Assembly: GCF_013201825.1 (NCBI RefSeq)
Contig: NZ_CP053836.1
Span: 1,550,001-1,614,000 of the forward strand
Source of the DNA: Halarcobacter ebronensis
Lineage (GTDB): Bacteria > Campylobacterota > Campylobacteria > Campylobacterales > Arcobacteraceae
Direction: 5' to 3'
DNA length: 64,000 bases
A program made the position numbers and the translations under genes. The notes below the pieces were generated by a model. The model ran no database searches. It was given only the letters and a program-made list of their open reading frames with translations, and had not been told where the DNA came from. Of this stretch, positions 17,296 through 27,402 are shown piece after piece. The stretch's first letter is position 1. Each line of letters begins with the position of its first letter.

Positions 17296-17952
17296 ATGTT
17301 AATTGTAAGCGAAATAATAGAGAAACTAAAAGATATCTTGAGTAAAGATGGAATAGCTGGAAAAGTTTTTGATAAAGATGTAGCTACCGCATTAGACCTA
17401 AGTCAAGTAAATTTTGCAACCATGAAAAACAGAGGGAAGATACCTTATTCAAATATTCTAGACTTCTGTGCCAGAAAAAAAATATCAATAAACTGGTTAC
17501 TTTACAATCAAAACCCAGGCTCACTTGTAGACTCTACTGATAAATACTGGATTAGGTATTATCCAGAGATAAATGTTAGTGCTGGAGGTGGAGCTTATGA
17601 GAATGATGATAGTTATGAAAGTTTAGAAGTTCCTCAATATTTTGTAAATATGTTAGGAGGAAAAGAGAATTTAAAAAATATTGATGCAATAAATGTAGTA
17701 GGGGACTCAATGGAACCAACTCTAAACAGTGATAATATTATTTTTATAGATAAAAATAAAACTGATATTAGTAGAGATGGAATATATGCTTTTACTACAA
17801 ATTATGGACTTTTTGTAAAAAGAATACAAAGAAGAGTAGATGGAAAATTTGATATTATCTCAGATAATAGAGATTATCCAATGCAAATTTTAGATAAAAG
17901 TGAACTTTTAATTGTAGGAAAAGTAGTTAGCTCTTTTGGTATGGTCTATTAA
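17296..17952 (+). CDS. CI/LexA-like repressor with S24 peptidase domain
   Basis: The N-terminal ~80 residues contain a CI-type helix-turn-helix (DKDVATALDLSQVNFATMKNRGKIP). The C-terminal S24 domain has the catalytic serine in VVGDSMEPTL and the lysine in GLFVKRIQ. The start ATG at 17296 is fixed by an AAAGGAG site and by the promoter at 17248-17276, which excludes an upstream TTG. Such proteins self-cleave on RecA activation in phage and SOS regulators. No phage genes are beside it, so it is probably a resident chromosomal regulator. Confidence 0.8.
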   Translation: MLIVSEIIEKLKDILSKDGIAGKVFDKDVATALDLSQVNFATMKNRGKIPYSNILDFCARKKISINWLLYNQNPGSLVDSTDKYWIRYYPEINVSAGGGAYENDDSYESLEVPQYFVNMLGGKENLKNIDAINVVGDSMEPTLNSDNIIFIDKNKTDISRDGIYAFTTNYGLFVKRIQRRVDGKFDIISDNRDYPMQILDKSELLIVGKVVSSFGMVY

Positions 17953-17954
17953 GA

Positions 17955-18950
17955 CTAGATTAAAGAGGGCTCTTCTTGCTCAATTGAGACTTGGTCATAA
18001 AGTTCATCAAAACTAACACCCATAAAATATACTCCATTAAAAGGAATTTTTTTTAAAAAACTTTTTAAATTTGAAAGTGAATTTATAAAAGTATAGTCAA
18101 TATCTTTATGGTCATCTATCTCTGTAGTTGTTAAGTATAAAATTTTTGCATATTTATATTTCTCTTTTAAATACTCAATCTCTTTTTCTATTAGCTCTTC
18201 ATTCTCTTGGGCTAATAGGAACTTATCAGTCTTACCATAATCTGTGTGATTTATTAACTTGTCAATAAATATTGGTTTTAGTGGTGTGAATTTTTTTAGT
18301 TTATTTAACTCTGCATCAAAGCCTAAAAAACTATATACATCTAAAAACTCTTTAATATAAAGACTAGGTAGTTTGACTTTTGAAAAATATCTCTCTTTGT
18401 AACTAAATGTTGTTTCAAAAATAGAGTGTTCTATTAAGTTTTTTATATCATATGCTTTTGTATTAAAATTGAAATTTACGGGATAAATATCATCTAAATC
18501 TTTGTGACTAGAGCAAATGAGTGTATCATTTTCTTCTAAATCATCAATTACTTTAAAAAATTTTGATAAATCTTTTGGCACAAGTTTTATATTCGTATGA
18601 ACTGTTGGTTTCTTTAAAATTTTAAAAAGTTCAAAACTTACATCATTACAATAAAATGCTGTAAGCCTGATATTTGATAAAAGATATCGTAAAAGTTTTT
18701 TTATAGTATCTTCAATAGATTTTACATATATCCAAGCAATTTCATTATCAATAATATCTATTTTCTCTTCTACAATTAGTGCAAAAGCCCCGTTTTTAAC
18801 GGCAAAAGTTATATCTTCATCATTTTTAACAATGAAAAGATCTCCCTCTTTAACTCGTTTTGCATTAGTTTTTATTGAGTAGATAAAAGAGATTGATGGA
18901 TGGTTTAATAACCTTCCATCAACAATGTCCAATATTGATGAGATTTGCAC
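17955..18950 (-). CDS. MurF-N-terminal-like protein, 331 aa (Cj0837-like)
   Basis: The first ~80 residues (SIKTNAKRVKEGDLFIV...FAVKNGAFALIVEE) resemble the N-terminal UDP-binding domain of Mur ligases (MurF/MurE). The central ATPase signature GTNGKTT is absent and the rest is unrecognised. It therefore cannot be a working ligase by known chemistry. It overlaps metG by 1 bp (TAATG), the same neighbour relation as the hypothetical gene beside metG in Campylobacter. Role unknown. Confidence 0.65.
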   Translation of the reverse strand: MQISSILDIVDGRLLNHPSISFIYSIKTNAKRVKEGDLFIVKNDEDITFAVKNGAFALIVEEKIDIIDNEIAWIYVKSIEDTIKKLLRYLLSNIRLTAFYCNDVSFELFKILKKPTVHTNIKLVPKDLSKFFKVIDDLEENDTLICSSHKDLDDIYPVNFNFNTKAYDIKNLIEHSIFETTFSYKERYFSKVKLPSLYIKEFLDVYSFLGFDAELNKLKKFTPLKPIFIDKLINHTDYGKTDKFLLAQENEELIEKEIEYLKEKYKYAKILYLTTTEIDDHKDIDYTFINSLSNLKSFLKKIPFNGVYFMGVSFDELYDQVSIEQEEPSLI

Positions 18951-20905
18951 TAGCTTATTTTTGTCCCAGATTTTTTAGAAGTCTCAGGCCTAACAAGAGA
19001 GAGTCCATTTTCATCGCGCGCAGCTAAAAGCATACCCTCACTTAGCATTCCCATTAATTTAGCTGGTTTAAGATTTGCAACTACACAAGCTTGTGTCCCA
19101 ACTAAAGAAGAAGCATCATAATACTCTTTAATTCCAGCTAAGATTTGTCTATTTCTTCCTTCTCCTAAATCAACTTGTAGTTTTAAAAGTTTACTAGATT
19201 TAGGAACCTCTTGAGCTTCTACAATTGTTCCAATTCTTAATGTAGTTTCAAAAAACTTATCAATTGTAATTAGATTATCTTCTTCTAAAACTGTGCTCTC
19301 ATTTTTACAAGATTTCTCTTCAGTTTCTGTTTTAGATACATCAGTTGGTTTTGCTTGCTCTAGCAACAACTCTTCAATTCTTGGAAAAAGTTGTTCAACT
19401 TTTGTAATAGTTGTATCCTCTAAAAGCTCTTTGTTAACTAAAAGTTTTTTATATGTTACAGTATCTATTTTTATACCCAATGATGCAGCAATTTTTGAAA
19501 TTTTTTCTGGCATTACAGAGTCTAAAAGTAGGGCAACTCTTGCCATGATATTAGTTATTAAAGCAACTAATGCCATAGCTTCATCCTCTTTGCCTTCTTT
19601 CATTTTAGTCCAAGGTTCATAATCTCCAATTGCCTTATTTGCAATAGTTAAAACTTTCCAAATATCTTCAAGGTATCTATTTAGTTGCATTTTGTAGATA
19701 TAACTTTCAACATTTGCTAATATCTCATTTACTTCATCAAGCTCTTTTTTATGGAATCTCTCTACATCTTTTGAAGTAACTTTATAATCAAAATATTTTC
19801 CACTCATTCCAGAGATTCTATTAAGAAGATTTCCCAAATCATTTCCTAAATCAGAGTTAATTCTATCAATAAGTGCTTTTTGAGAAAAATCTCCATCTTG
19901 ACCAAAAGGAACCTCTCTTAGCATAAAATATCTAAAAGCATCTAAACCATAAGCATCAGCTACCTCTTTTGGATTAACAACATTCCCTTTTGATTTTGAC
20001 ATTTTGTCTCCATCTCTTGTCCACCAACCATGTGCTGCAATATGTTCAGGAAGAGGAAGTTCTAAAGACATTAAAAAAGCTGGCCAATAGATTGAGTGAA
20101 ATCTTAGAATATCTTTTCCAACAAGATGAATTTTTGCTGGCCAATAGTTCATATTTTTTTCATCTGTTCCATAACCAAGAGCAGTAATATAGTTCATTAA
20201 GGCATCTAACCACACATACATTACATGTTTTGGTTCATTTATAGATTCAGGAAGTTTAACTCCCCAGTCAAAAGAGGTTCTAGAGATTGATAGATCTTTT
20301 AATCCACCTTTTACAAAGTTGATAATCTCATTTTTCTTTGCTCTTGGTAAAATACAATCTTCATTCTCTTCATACCATTTTAAAAGTCTATCTTCATATT
20401 TTGATAGTCTAAAAAAGAAACTCTCTTCTTTTACAATATTTGTAGGTTTTCCACAGTCAGGACAAAATTGTTCATCAACTAGTTGTTTTTCTGTAAAAAA
20501 AGTTTCACAAGATACACAATAATATCCTTCATAATCACCTTTGTAGATATCACCTTTGTTATACATTGTTTCAAATGCTTTTTGAACTCCAATTTTATGC
20601 TCTTCATCAGTAGTTCTGATAAACTTATCATAAGTAATATCAAAGTCATCCCATAGTTTTCTAAATTTTCCTGAGATTTCATCTGCATACTCTTTTGGTG
20701 TTTTACCTCTTGCTTCTGCACTTTGAGCTATTTTTTGACCATGTTCATCTGTTCCTGTCAAAAGAAAAGTATCAGCTCCAATAAGCCTAGAGTATCTTGC
20801 AACTGTATCAGCAATAATTGTTGTATATGCATGCCCAATATGAGCAACATCATTAACATAATAGATTGGAGTAGTAATATAAACATTTTTGCAACTATTT
20901 TCCAT
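18950..20905 (-). CDS. metG: Methionyl-tRNA synthetase
   Basis: 651 aa. The class I signatures are intact: HIGHAYTT near the N-terminus and DKMSKSKGNVV. A zinc knuckle is formed by CVSCETFF and CPDCGKP. The C-terminal ~110 residues are an EMAPII-like tRNA-binding domain (FFETTLRIGTIVEAQEV, QACVVANLKPAKLMG). The first gene of a conserved block shared with Campylobacter. Confidence 0.97.
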   Translation of the reverse strand: MENSCKNVYITTPIYYVNDVAHIGHAYTTIIADTVARYSRLIGADTFLLTGTDEHGQKIAQSAEARGKTPKEYADEISGKFRKLWDDFDITYDKFIRTTDEEHKIGVQKAFETMYNKGDIYKGDYEGYYCVSCETFFTEKQLVDEQFCPDCGKPTNIVKEESFFFRLSKYEDRLLKWYEENEDCILPRAKKNEIINFVKGGLKDLSISRTSFDWGVKLPESINEPKHVMYVWLDALMNYITALGYGTDEKNMNYWPAKIHLVGKDILRFHSIYWPAFLMSLELPLPEHIAAHGWWTRDGDKMSKSKGNVVNPKEVADAYGLDAFRYFMLREVPFGQDGDFSQKALIDRINSDLGNDLGNLLNRISGMSGKYFDYKVTSKDVERFHKKELDEVNEILANVESYIYKMQLNRYLEDIWKVLTIANKAIGDYEPWTKMKEGKEDEAMALVALITNIMARVALLLDSVMPEKISKIAASLGIKIDTVTYKKLLVNKELLEDTTITKVEQLFPRIEELLLEQAKPTDVSKTETEEKSCKNESTVLEEDNLITIDKFFETTLRIGTIVEAQEVPKSSKLLKLQVDLGEGRNRQILAGIKEYYDASSLVGTQACVVANLKPAKLMGMLSEGMLLAARDENGLSLVRPETSKKSGTKIS

Positions 20906-20931
20906 ATATAACCTTTTATACCTTTTTCTAA

Positions 20932-21132
20932 TTAAAATTCAAATCCACCGCCAGAACCTTTATTCATAGATTCATATACAGCTAAAATATATCTTTTTCT
21001 AAGTTCACACTCAAAAAACTTATCACAAGGAGTACAAGAGTCTAAACCATTAGTTGTTTGACACTCATTTAATTCAACAAGTTTCAACTCAAGTTTTTCA
21101 TCCCACTCGTCTAATCTTTGATTATTTTCCAT
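20932..21132 (-). CDS. Small conserved hypothetical protein between fbp and metG
   Basis: 66 aa, soluble, with four cysteines ([19 protein letters not shown]) that could bind metal, and an odd Gly-rich end GSGGGFEF. It overlaps the end of fbp by 11 bp. A gene of similar size sits at this place in C. jejuni, supporting that it is real. No function is recognised. Confidence 0.7.
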   Translation of the reverse strand: MENNQRLDEWDEKLELKLVELNECQTTNGLDSCTPCDKFFECELRKRYILAVYESMNKGSGGGFEF

Positions 21133-21970
21133 ACTCTTTATACACTTCTTTTACTCTTTTTATTTCATCTTTTGAACCAAAAAAACATGGAGTAGTATCA
21201 TGAATATGTGTTGTTTCAACTTCAAGTACTCTTTTAAAACCATCAGTTGCTGCTCCTCCTGCAAACTCGTATGTTAAAGCAAAAGGGAAAACTTCAAAAA
21301 GCTGTCTCAATTTTCCTTTTGGTTTATCTGCTGTCCCAGGATATGAGAATAATCCACCACCTTTTAAAAGTATTTGATGTAAATCAGGAACCATTCCTCC
21401 TGAATATCTTAAATAATAACCATCATCAAACATCTCTTTTAAAAGTTTTCTATGGTGAGTTGGCCAACACATTTGTGTTGAACCAGTTGCATTTAAAATA
21501 CCTTTTTCATTAAGGTTGATATCTGTTATAAATTTAAATTCCCCATCATGTAATCTATACATTTTTACAGAGTTATTTTGAGCAACAACCATCTCTATTC
21601 TAGGCCCAAAAACTACATAAACTGCTGCTATAATATTTTTTGCATTAAACTCATTTTTATAGATTCCATATATTGATCCAACTGATAAGTTTACATCAAC
21701 TAATGAAGAACCATCTAAAGGATCATAAGCTATTAAATACTCTCCATTATCATGTAAAGGTACAATTGATTCTTGTTCTTCGCTTACAATAGCTTTAATT
21801 GAAGGAATTGTAGAGAAAATCTTTTCTATAATAATATCACTTGCAATATCAAGTTTTAATTGAGTATCTCCAGTAGAGTTTTCATTTTCACTCTTACTAG
21901 TATCTCCTTTATCTATTACTTTTTTAATCTCAATACTTGCATTTTCTATTGCTTTTAATATCTCTTCCAT
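21122..21970 (-). CDS. fbp: Fructose-1,6-bisphosphatase, class I
   Basis: Gluconeogenic phosphatase, 282 aa. The metal-binding motifs [29 protein letters not shown] and TGST are present, with the C-terminal [25 protein letters not shown]. The start at 21970 is chosen because it forms a TAATG overlap with mobB. Together with pckA it equips the cell for growth on C3/C4 acids. Confidence 0.95.
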   Translation of the reverse strand: MEEILKAIENASIEIKKVIDKGDTSKSENENSTGDTQLKLDIASDIIIEKIFSTIPSIKAIVSEEQESIVPLHDNGEYLIAYDPLDGSSLVDVNLSVGSIYGIYKNEFNAKNIIAAVYVVFGPRIEMVVAQNNSVKMYRLHDGEFKFITDINLNEKGILNATGSTQMCWPTHHRKLLKEMFDDGYYLRYSGGMVPDLHQILLKGGGLFSYPGTADKPKGKLRQLFEVFPFALTYEFAGGAATDGFKRVLEVETTHIHDTTPCFFGSKDEIKRVKEVYKEYGK

Positions 21971-22473
21971 TACACTCTCTTTGCATTTATTTCTATCCAA
22001 GAGATTATCTCTTCTGGATTATTTAAATCAAGTCTATCAATATTTGTAGGTATTAAACTTCTTTCAATTGAATCATCATGAGCTATTGCATCTGTTACAG
22101 GAAAGTAAGATTCATCAAGTTTTCCTCTAAAAACAGAAATCCTTGGTAAGGGTAGAGTTTTTAATCCCTCTACTAATAAATAATCAAACTCTCCAAAAAG
22201 TCTAATAAGCTCTTCAATTTCTGATCTTTTATGACTAAATAGTGTTGTTCTTGTAGGACTTACCACAGCCACATTTGCACCTGTTTTAAAAAACTTATCA
22301 CTATCTTTTCCTGGTACATCAAAAAATGCTTTATCTTTTGGATCATGCTTAACAATACAAACCTCAAAACCTTTTGCTTTTAAGATTTCTGAAACCTTTA
22401 CAACAAGTGTTGTTTTTCCACTATTTGATGGTCCACTAAAGGCCACTACTAACTTTTTAAATTCTTTACTCAT
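21970..22473 (-). CDS. mobB: Molybdopterin-guanine dinucleotide biosynthesis adaptor
   Basis: A small GTP-binding P-loop protein ([19 protein letters not shown]) of the MobB family, which assists attachment of GMP to molybdopterin. The VKHDPKD and [10 protein letters not shown] segments match the family. The ATG at 22473 fits the conserved N-terminus; a TTG at 22491 in frame is possible. The end overlaps fbp by TAATG. Confidence 0.88.
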   Translation of the reverse strand: MSKEFKKLVVAFSGPSNSGKTTLVVKVSEILKAKGFEVCIVKHDPKDKAFFDVPGKDSDKFFKTGANVAVVSPTRTTLFSHKRSEIEELIRLFGEFDYLLVEGLKTLPLPRISVFRGKLDESYFPVTDAIAHDDSIERSLIPTNIDRLDLNNPEEIISWIEINAKRV

Positions 22474-22551
22474 AAGGGGGATTTTATCCAAATGATGGTT
22501 AAAGTTACATTAGTGTAAAATAGCAAATATTAATTATTTGGAGCAATTTAA

Positions 22552-23121
22552 ATGAATAAATTTCACTCAATCTTTTTACTATTTTCTTTAGTGTTTTTAA
22601 CCTCATGTACAAATAAGAACTCATTGGGCTTTTCATATAAAAATGATTTTAATGCAAAATCAGTGCAAAATACAAAAAAAAGAGATATTGTTGTTAATAA
22701 TGAAGTGAAATTTATGTTTTTTGTTACTTATTTAAATTTAGTGGATAATAAATACAATAACAATAATATTGATAGTTTTATTGTTGGCTTCCAAAATGTA
22801 GATAAAAAAGATTTTGATTTACAAAAAAGTGATTTTACTATTACTTCTAAATCTAAAGAAGAGATAGAAGAAATAGATGGGAAAAAAGTAAAAGTAAAAG
22901 ATGAAAAATTTACTAAAGAGAATAATAATATTTTCATTGGAGAGAAACCAATTAAAATAACTAAATTGGATAAAGGATCAGATTTAGTAAAAAATATCTC
23001 TTTAAAGAATAACTGGGCTGAATATTATTTAGTTGAATTTAATGCTACAAAAAGTAGTAAAATAGTTTTAGATATAAAAAGTCCTACTTTTGAGACAAGT
23101 TTAATAAATTTTCAAAAATAG
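22552..23121 (+). CDS. Putative lipoprotein (Cj0842-like)
   Basis: 189 aa with an N-terminal signal peptide ending in a lipobox (FLTSC). The mature part looks beta-rich with Lys/Asp-rich loops and no known domain. It is convergent with the slt-like gene, and their 3' ends overlap by 38 bp. A lipoprotein gene is at the same place in C. jejuni. Function unknown. Confidence 0.65.
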   Translation: MNKFHSIFLLFSLVFLTSCTNKNSLGFSYKNDFNAKSVQNTKKRDIVVNNEVKFMFFVTYLNLVDNKYNNNNIDSFIVGFQNVDKKDFDLQKSDFTITSKSKEEIEEIDGKKVKVKDEKFTKENNNIFIGEKPIKITKLDKGSDLVKNISLKNNWAEYYLVEFNATKSSKIVLDIKSPTFETSLINFQK

Positions 23122-24535
23122 TATTTATAGTAATTTTATCTTTTCTTTTTGACATAAAATTATAATATAAACAATAATTTAAAAGAAACTCTTCAATATC
23201 TTTATTTTCTAAGGATTCAAATTTTATAAATAATTCCAATAAAGAGTCAGCTTTTGACTCTAAAATTAAGATATCATTTGAATCATTAAAGTATTTTAAA
23301 TAACTTGTTAATACTCTTTTAAAATCTAAATTCATGCTATCTAAATACAAATTGGCATATTTTAAACTAAACTCTTCATTAAAAAGATCTACGTTTTCAA
23401 AAACAATATTTCTATTCTTTAATTCATTGGGATTTAATTTAAAAAGTCCTACTTCATTAAAATCTTCTGAAATATACTCTTTATTAAAATCTGATTTTAT
23501 CTTTGCAATGGAATAGAGCAAGGCACCTTTTTTAATATCATAATCTTTTAATAATTGATGGATAAATTCAATATTTTTTGAATCTAAAGTATCTACTTCT
23601 TCTCTTAATAATTCTTTTGCATAATATGAATAAAAATCCAAATTATCACTTTGTGAAAGCTTTTTTAGTTCTTCCTCATCTTTTGTTATTAAATAAATCC
23701 AAAAACTAAACTTATCTAATATATACTTTTCTGTTGTGATATTTTTTGCCTCTTGCAAATATTTATATGCACTATTAAAATCATTTAACCTTATGGCATT
23801 TAAAGCTAAATAAAATATAGAATCCAAATCTAAGTTCTCAATACTTAAACCAGTTAAAGAGCTATTTAAAATATCCATATTGGAATCAGAAAGGGTTGTT
23901 TTTAAGAGTTTATTAAAATTGATTTTATCATTAATAATTTTTTCAAAAGTTGTTTTAGGGAATTTATAATTAAAATATTTTTCTCTAAAACTATTATCTA
24001 CACTTAAAAAAAGCTCATAAAAAATATCTTCTCTTTGTGTAATTAGTTTTGTAAAAGGGATAGAAGAAGATAAAATGGCAATTTTTTTTGCAAAAAGAGG
24101 ATACTTATCTTTCGTTTTTTGTATAATCATTTGCAAATCAATTAATGAAAGAGTAGAAGCCTTTTTTAAATCTAAGCCACTTACAATACAGTCTGCATAA
24201 GTACCAATAATTTCCTCTTTTGTCATATTTATACATTGTGCAACTCCAAAAGTTTCATCATGTCCAAATTTTTTTGCAAAGTTTTTAAAAATTGTTAAAC
24301 TCATATTATCAAGATAAGATATTACATTGTATGCTTCATCACTTGTAATATTAGTTTTTAGATACTCATTAATAAAAAAGTCTCTTTTGATTCCCTTTTC
24401 TAACGTTGAAATATGGTTAATATCCAAGAGAAAAGAGGATTTTTGTTCTTCTTGTTTTAGATTAGATGATACTTCTAATGTCTCGTTTGCTAATAAAGAT
24501 ATAGCGCAAAGTGAAGATATTAGAAGTTTTTTCAT
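23084..24535 (-). CDS. Slt-type lytic transglycosylase homologue, apparently catalytically degenerate
   Basis: It has a signal peptide, then a long alpha-helical region like the U-shaped superhelix of Slt70. The C-terminal segment aligns with the lysozyme-like domain. However, the usual ES.F catalytic motif reads IKSDFNKEY, replacing the catalytic Glu by Lys, and GLMQLMP reads GLFKLNP. Total length is 483 aa. Position between the lipoprotein gene and yggT matches slt in C. jejuni, so orthology is likely while activity is doubtful. Confidence 0.7.
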   Translation of the reverse strand: MKKLLISSLCAISLLANETLEVSSNLKQEEQKSSFLLDINHISTLEKGIKRDFFINEYLKTNITSDEAYNVISYLDNMSLTIFKNFAKKFGHDETFGVAQCINMTKEEIIGTYADCIVSGLDLKKASTLSLIDLQMIIQKTKDKYPLFAKKIAILSSSIPFTKLITQREDIFYELFLSVDNSFREKYFNYKFPKTTFEKIINDKINFNKLLKTTLSDSNMDILNSSLTGLSIENLDLDSIFYLALNAIRLNDFNSAYKYLQEAKNITTEKYILDKFSFWIYLITKDEEELKKLSQSDNLDFYSYYAKELLREEVDTLDSKNIEFIHQLLKDYDIKKGALLYSIAKIKSDFNKEYISEDFNEVGLFKLNPNELKNRNIVFENVDLFNEEFSLKYANLYLDSMNLDFKRVLTSYLKYFNDSNDILILESKADSLLELFIKFESLENKDIEEFLLNYCLYYNFMSKRKDKITINTIFENLLNLSQK

Positions 24536-24538
24536 TTA

Positions 24539-24820
24539 TTACATCATTCCCATAAAGAGTCTTCCTAAAAATGTCTCTAAAAAGATAAGAACAAAGATAA
24601 CAATAAGTGGAGCTAAATCCATACCGCCAACAACTGTTGGTATAAATCTTCTAACAAGTGCATAAGCTGGTTCAGTCAATCTATACAACATTTGAACAAT
24701 AGGATTATAAGGATCTGGTCTTACCCAAGAGAGTAGGGCTGATATAATAATCACCCATTTGTAAAGGGAAATAACTGCCAAAACAACAGTAAATATTGAA
24801 CTTAATAATGCATCTATCAT
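24539..24820 (-). CDS. yggT: YggT-family membrane protein
   Basis: 93 aa with two hydrophobic segments and the family pattern [23 protein letters not shown] followed by [18 protein letters not shown]. YggT proteins are linked to osmotic or cell-division functions without a settled mechanism. It overlaps the gltX-like gene by 4 bp and lies 3 bp from the slt-like gene. Confidence 0.9.
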   Translation of the reverse strand: MIDALLSSIFTVVLAVISLYKWVIIISALLSWVRPDPYNPIVQMLYRLTEPAYALVRRFIPTVVGGMDLAPLIVIFVLIFLETFLGRLFMGMM

Positions 24821-26097
24821 TTTATAATCTCTCCTAGATAGTTTTTAGTTAAAAAATAGATATCAGAGATATCTGGACCTTCATTACAACCAGTTAATAG
24901 ATATCTTAAGAGTTTTAGAACTATATTTTCATCTATTTTTGTATTATTTCTTATATACTCTTTTAAATCATTAAAACTGTCAAAAAATGGAGCTTTTTGA
25001 ATAGATAGTTTTATCTCTTTAAACTCTTTTTCAAACTCTTTAATTGAACACTTAGAAGAGAAAATTAACTCAATTTTAGATTTTATCTCTTTTAAAGTAC
25101 TTGCCTCACTTAAAAATAGTTTTGCTAGCTTTCCAATATCACTATCTGCAAAACCTAAAATTTTTGAGAGTCTCATATCATCTAAAGTTTCAAGATGTTT
25201 TCTATTTATCTCTTTTAGTTTATTAATATCAAAATTAACAGAACTAGCTGATAAGTTTTTTATATCAAACCACTTTATTGCATCTTCTAAAGTAAATATC
25301 TCTGTAGGAGTTTTATTCCCCAATAAAACGAGATAATTTGCAATGGCACTTGGTAAAAAACCTCCATCAATAAAATATTTAACAGAGTGTTTTTCATCAT
25401 CTTTATTAAAATTTATATCTGTTAAATGAAGATATTTAAGCTCTTTGCCATAATTTAAAAGATTTCTAATATGAATCTGTTTTGGTGTATCTAAAATATG
25501 TTTTTCATTTCTAATTACTAAAGATATATCGTATAACATGTCATCAACTGCACAGGCATAATTATATGTAGCTGATTTATCATGATTTAATATAATAAAA
25601 GAGTCAACAGCAAATGGCTCGAAATTAAAATCTCCCTTTAAAAGATCTGCAAAAACAATATTTGAGTCTGGCATTTTTGCTCTTACTGTAAATGGTGCAT
25701 TACAATTTAGAACTGTTTCATCAGACAAGCTTGCACAGAAACCATCATAATAAAAAGCTCTATTCTCTTTTTTTGCTTCCTGTTTTAACTCATCTAATTT
25801 TTCATCTGAGCAAAAACAAGCAAAAGCTTTTTTTTGACCCATTAATTGCATTGCAAGTTTTTGGTGATATTTTAAATTTTCACTTTGATATACAACTTGT
25901 GAAAAATCAATAGAAAAAAGATTTAAAAGCTCAATTATCTCTTTGTCATTGCCTTCAATGATATTTTTTTTATCTAAATCATTAACAACTAACATAAGAG
26001 GCTCATTTAACTGTTTTGATAATATATAGTTAAATATTGCAATTCTTAAATCGTTAAGCTGCAAACTATGCATAAGGCTTTGTGCAAATCTCAACAA
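24817..26097 (-). CDS. gltX: Glutamyl-tRNA synthetase homologue with degenerate active-site motifs
   Basis: The 426-aa fold is that of GluRS: a catalytic domain with [34 protein letters not shown] and [15 protein letters not shown], then a helical anticodon-binding domain. The two class I signatures are damaged. The N-terminus reads [16 protein letters not shown] instead of the usual APSPTG-x-HIG pattern, and KMSKR is replaced by KDDEKHS. RIEDTD reads VVNDLD. Start is TTG at 26097. Synteny with yggT/slt says it descends from a normal gltX. Aminoacylation by this protein is doubtful, and another GluRS gene should exist elsewhere. Confidence 0.75.
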   Translation of the reverse strand: MLRFAQSLMHSLQLNDLRIAIFNYILSKQLNEPLMLVVNDLDKKNIIEGNDKEIIELLNLFSIDFSQVVYQSENLKYHQKLAMQLMGQKKAFACFCSDEKLDELKQEAKKENRAFYYDGFCASLSDETVLNCNAPFTVRAKMPDSNIVFADLLKGDFNFEPFAVDSFIILNHDKSATYNYACAVDDMLYDISLVIRNEKHILDTPKQIHIRNLLNYGKELKYLHLTDINFNKDDEKHSVKYFIDGGFLPSAIANYLVLLGNKTPTEIFTLEDAIKWFDIKNLSASSVNFDINKLKEINRKHLETLDDMRLSKILGFADSDIGKLAKLFLSEASTLKEIKSKIELIFSSKCSIKEFEKEFKEIKLSIQKAPFFDSFNDLKEYIRNNTKIDENIVLKLLRYLLTGCNEGPDISDIYFLTKNYLGEIIK

Positions 26098-26098
26098 C

Positions 26099-27394
26099 TT
26101 ATTTCCTTACTATTGAAAATGATAATTTTTCAATTTCATCATGTGTTTTTATATATTTATTCAAATCATCGAGTTTTAAATTCTCAATTTTCTCTAATTC
26201 TTTTTCATTATAATCTTGCTCTAAACCTCTATAAAAAAGAGTAAAAGCTCTATTTAATCTTTGCGATAATGTTTCTGTTCTAAGGGGTTCACTTCCAAGT
26301 AAAAATTTTTTTGCAGATTCTAACTCTTCAGCAGTAACTCCATTTTTTACAAATTCATTTACAAGTGAAACAACTAAATCTTTTGCCTCATTTGCACTTT
26401 CAAGTTTTGTTTGAAGATATCCAGTAAAATATGAGTATGATTTATTCACAGAAATATAACCATACGCAGAGTAAGCTAATCCTCTTTTTACTCTAATCTC
26501 TTCCATTAATCTTGAACCAAAGCCACTTCCACCTAAGATAAATGAAGCAACTTTTGCCATATATTTATCTTCATCTTTAACATCAACAAAGAATGGACTT
26601 CCAAAATATATATAAGCTTGTTGAGTCTCTTTTATAATCTCTTTTGTCTCTGATTTTTGTGATATTTTGATTTTTTTTGTTTTATTTTTGTTTTTTTCTG
26701 CTAAAACACTTATTGTATCACTAATTTTATTAACTATATCATCATAGGCAAAATCTCCACCTACAACAACAATTAAGTTATTTAAATCCAATGATTTAGT
26801 TAAAAAAGTTTTTATATCATTTAGTTTTATTTTTGATATTGATTCAATAGTTCCAGAAGATGGATTTTCCAATGCAGAGCCTTTAAAAATAATCTCTTTG
26901 AGATTTTTCTCTGCAATATAATCAAAATCATTCTCTTTTCTTTTTAATGATCCAATTTGAAGTGTTTTAAGTTTTTCTAAAACTTTTTCATCATAGTTTG
27001 GATCTTTTAAAAGCGTTTTAAGTAACTCTAAACTTTTTTCATGTACATCTTTTATAGAAGAGAGTTCAATAACTAAAGTTTCAAATCCATTACTTGCATG
27101 TAGTGAAATTGCAGAGTTTTCTAACTCTTCTGCAAATTTTGTAGTTCCTAGTTTTTTTGTACCTTCATTTAAAAGTTTTGTAGATAGAGATACCAATCCA
27201 CTTTTATCTTCATCTTGCATATATCCTGAATTTGTAAAAACAAGCTGCAAATTTAAGATAGGAAGACTATTTTCCTTCTCAAATATTAGTGGTATTTCAA
27301 CACCTTTTATATTAATATGCTTTATTTGAGCACCCATTAACATTCCTTGTAAAAATAAAAAAATTATTATTGATTTGAAAATTTTAATTAACAT
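26099..27394 (-). CDS. M16-family peptidase homologue lacking the zinc motif
   Basis: 431 aa with a signal-like N-terminus ([19 protein letters not shown]). Two M16 half-domains are recognised by [56 protein letters not shown] and [10 protein letters not shown]. The place where HxxEH should be reads [13 protein letters not shown], so it belongs to the non-catalytic or pair-dependent members. It is probably periplasmic. Confidence 0.85.
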   Translation of the reverse strand: MLIKIFKSIIIFLFLQGMLMGAQIKHINIKGVEIPLIFEKENSLPILNLQLVFTNSGYMQDEDKSGLVSLSTKLLNEGTKKLGTTKFAEELENSAISLHASNGFETLVIELSSIKDVHEKSLELLKTLLKDPNYDEKVLEKLKTLQIGSLKRKENDFDYIAEKNLKEIIFKGSALENPSSGTIESISKIKLNDIKTFLTKSLDLNNLIVVVGGDFAYDDIVNKISDTISVLAEKNKNKTKKIKISQKSETKEIIKETQQAYIYFGSPFFVDVKDEDKYMAKVASFILGGSGFGSRLMEEIRVKRGLAYSAYGYISVNKSYSYFTGYLQTKLESANEAKDLVVSLVNEFVKNGVTAEELESAKKFLLGSEPLRTETLSQRLNRAFTLFYRGLEQDYNEKELEKIENLKLDDLNKYIKTHDEIEKLSFSIVRK

Positions 27395-27402
27395 TAAAAA
27401 CT

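Noticed and set aside
17296-17952. S24 repressor as evidence for a prophage near 17 kb
   Set aside because: All neighbours are housekeeping genes in conserved order; no other phage genes or repeats around it.
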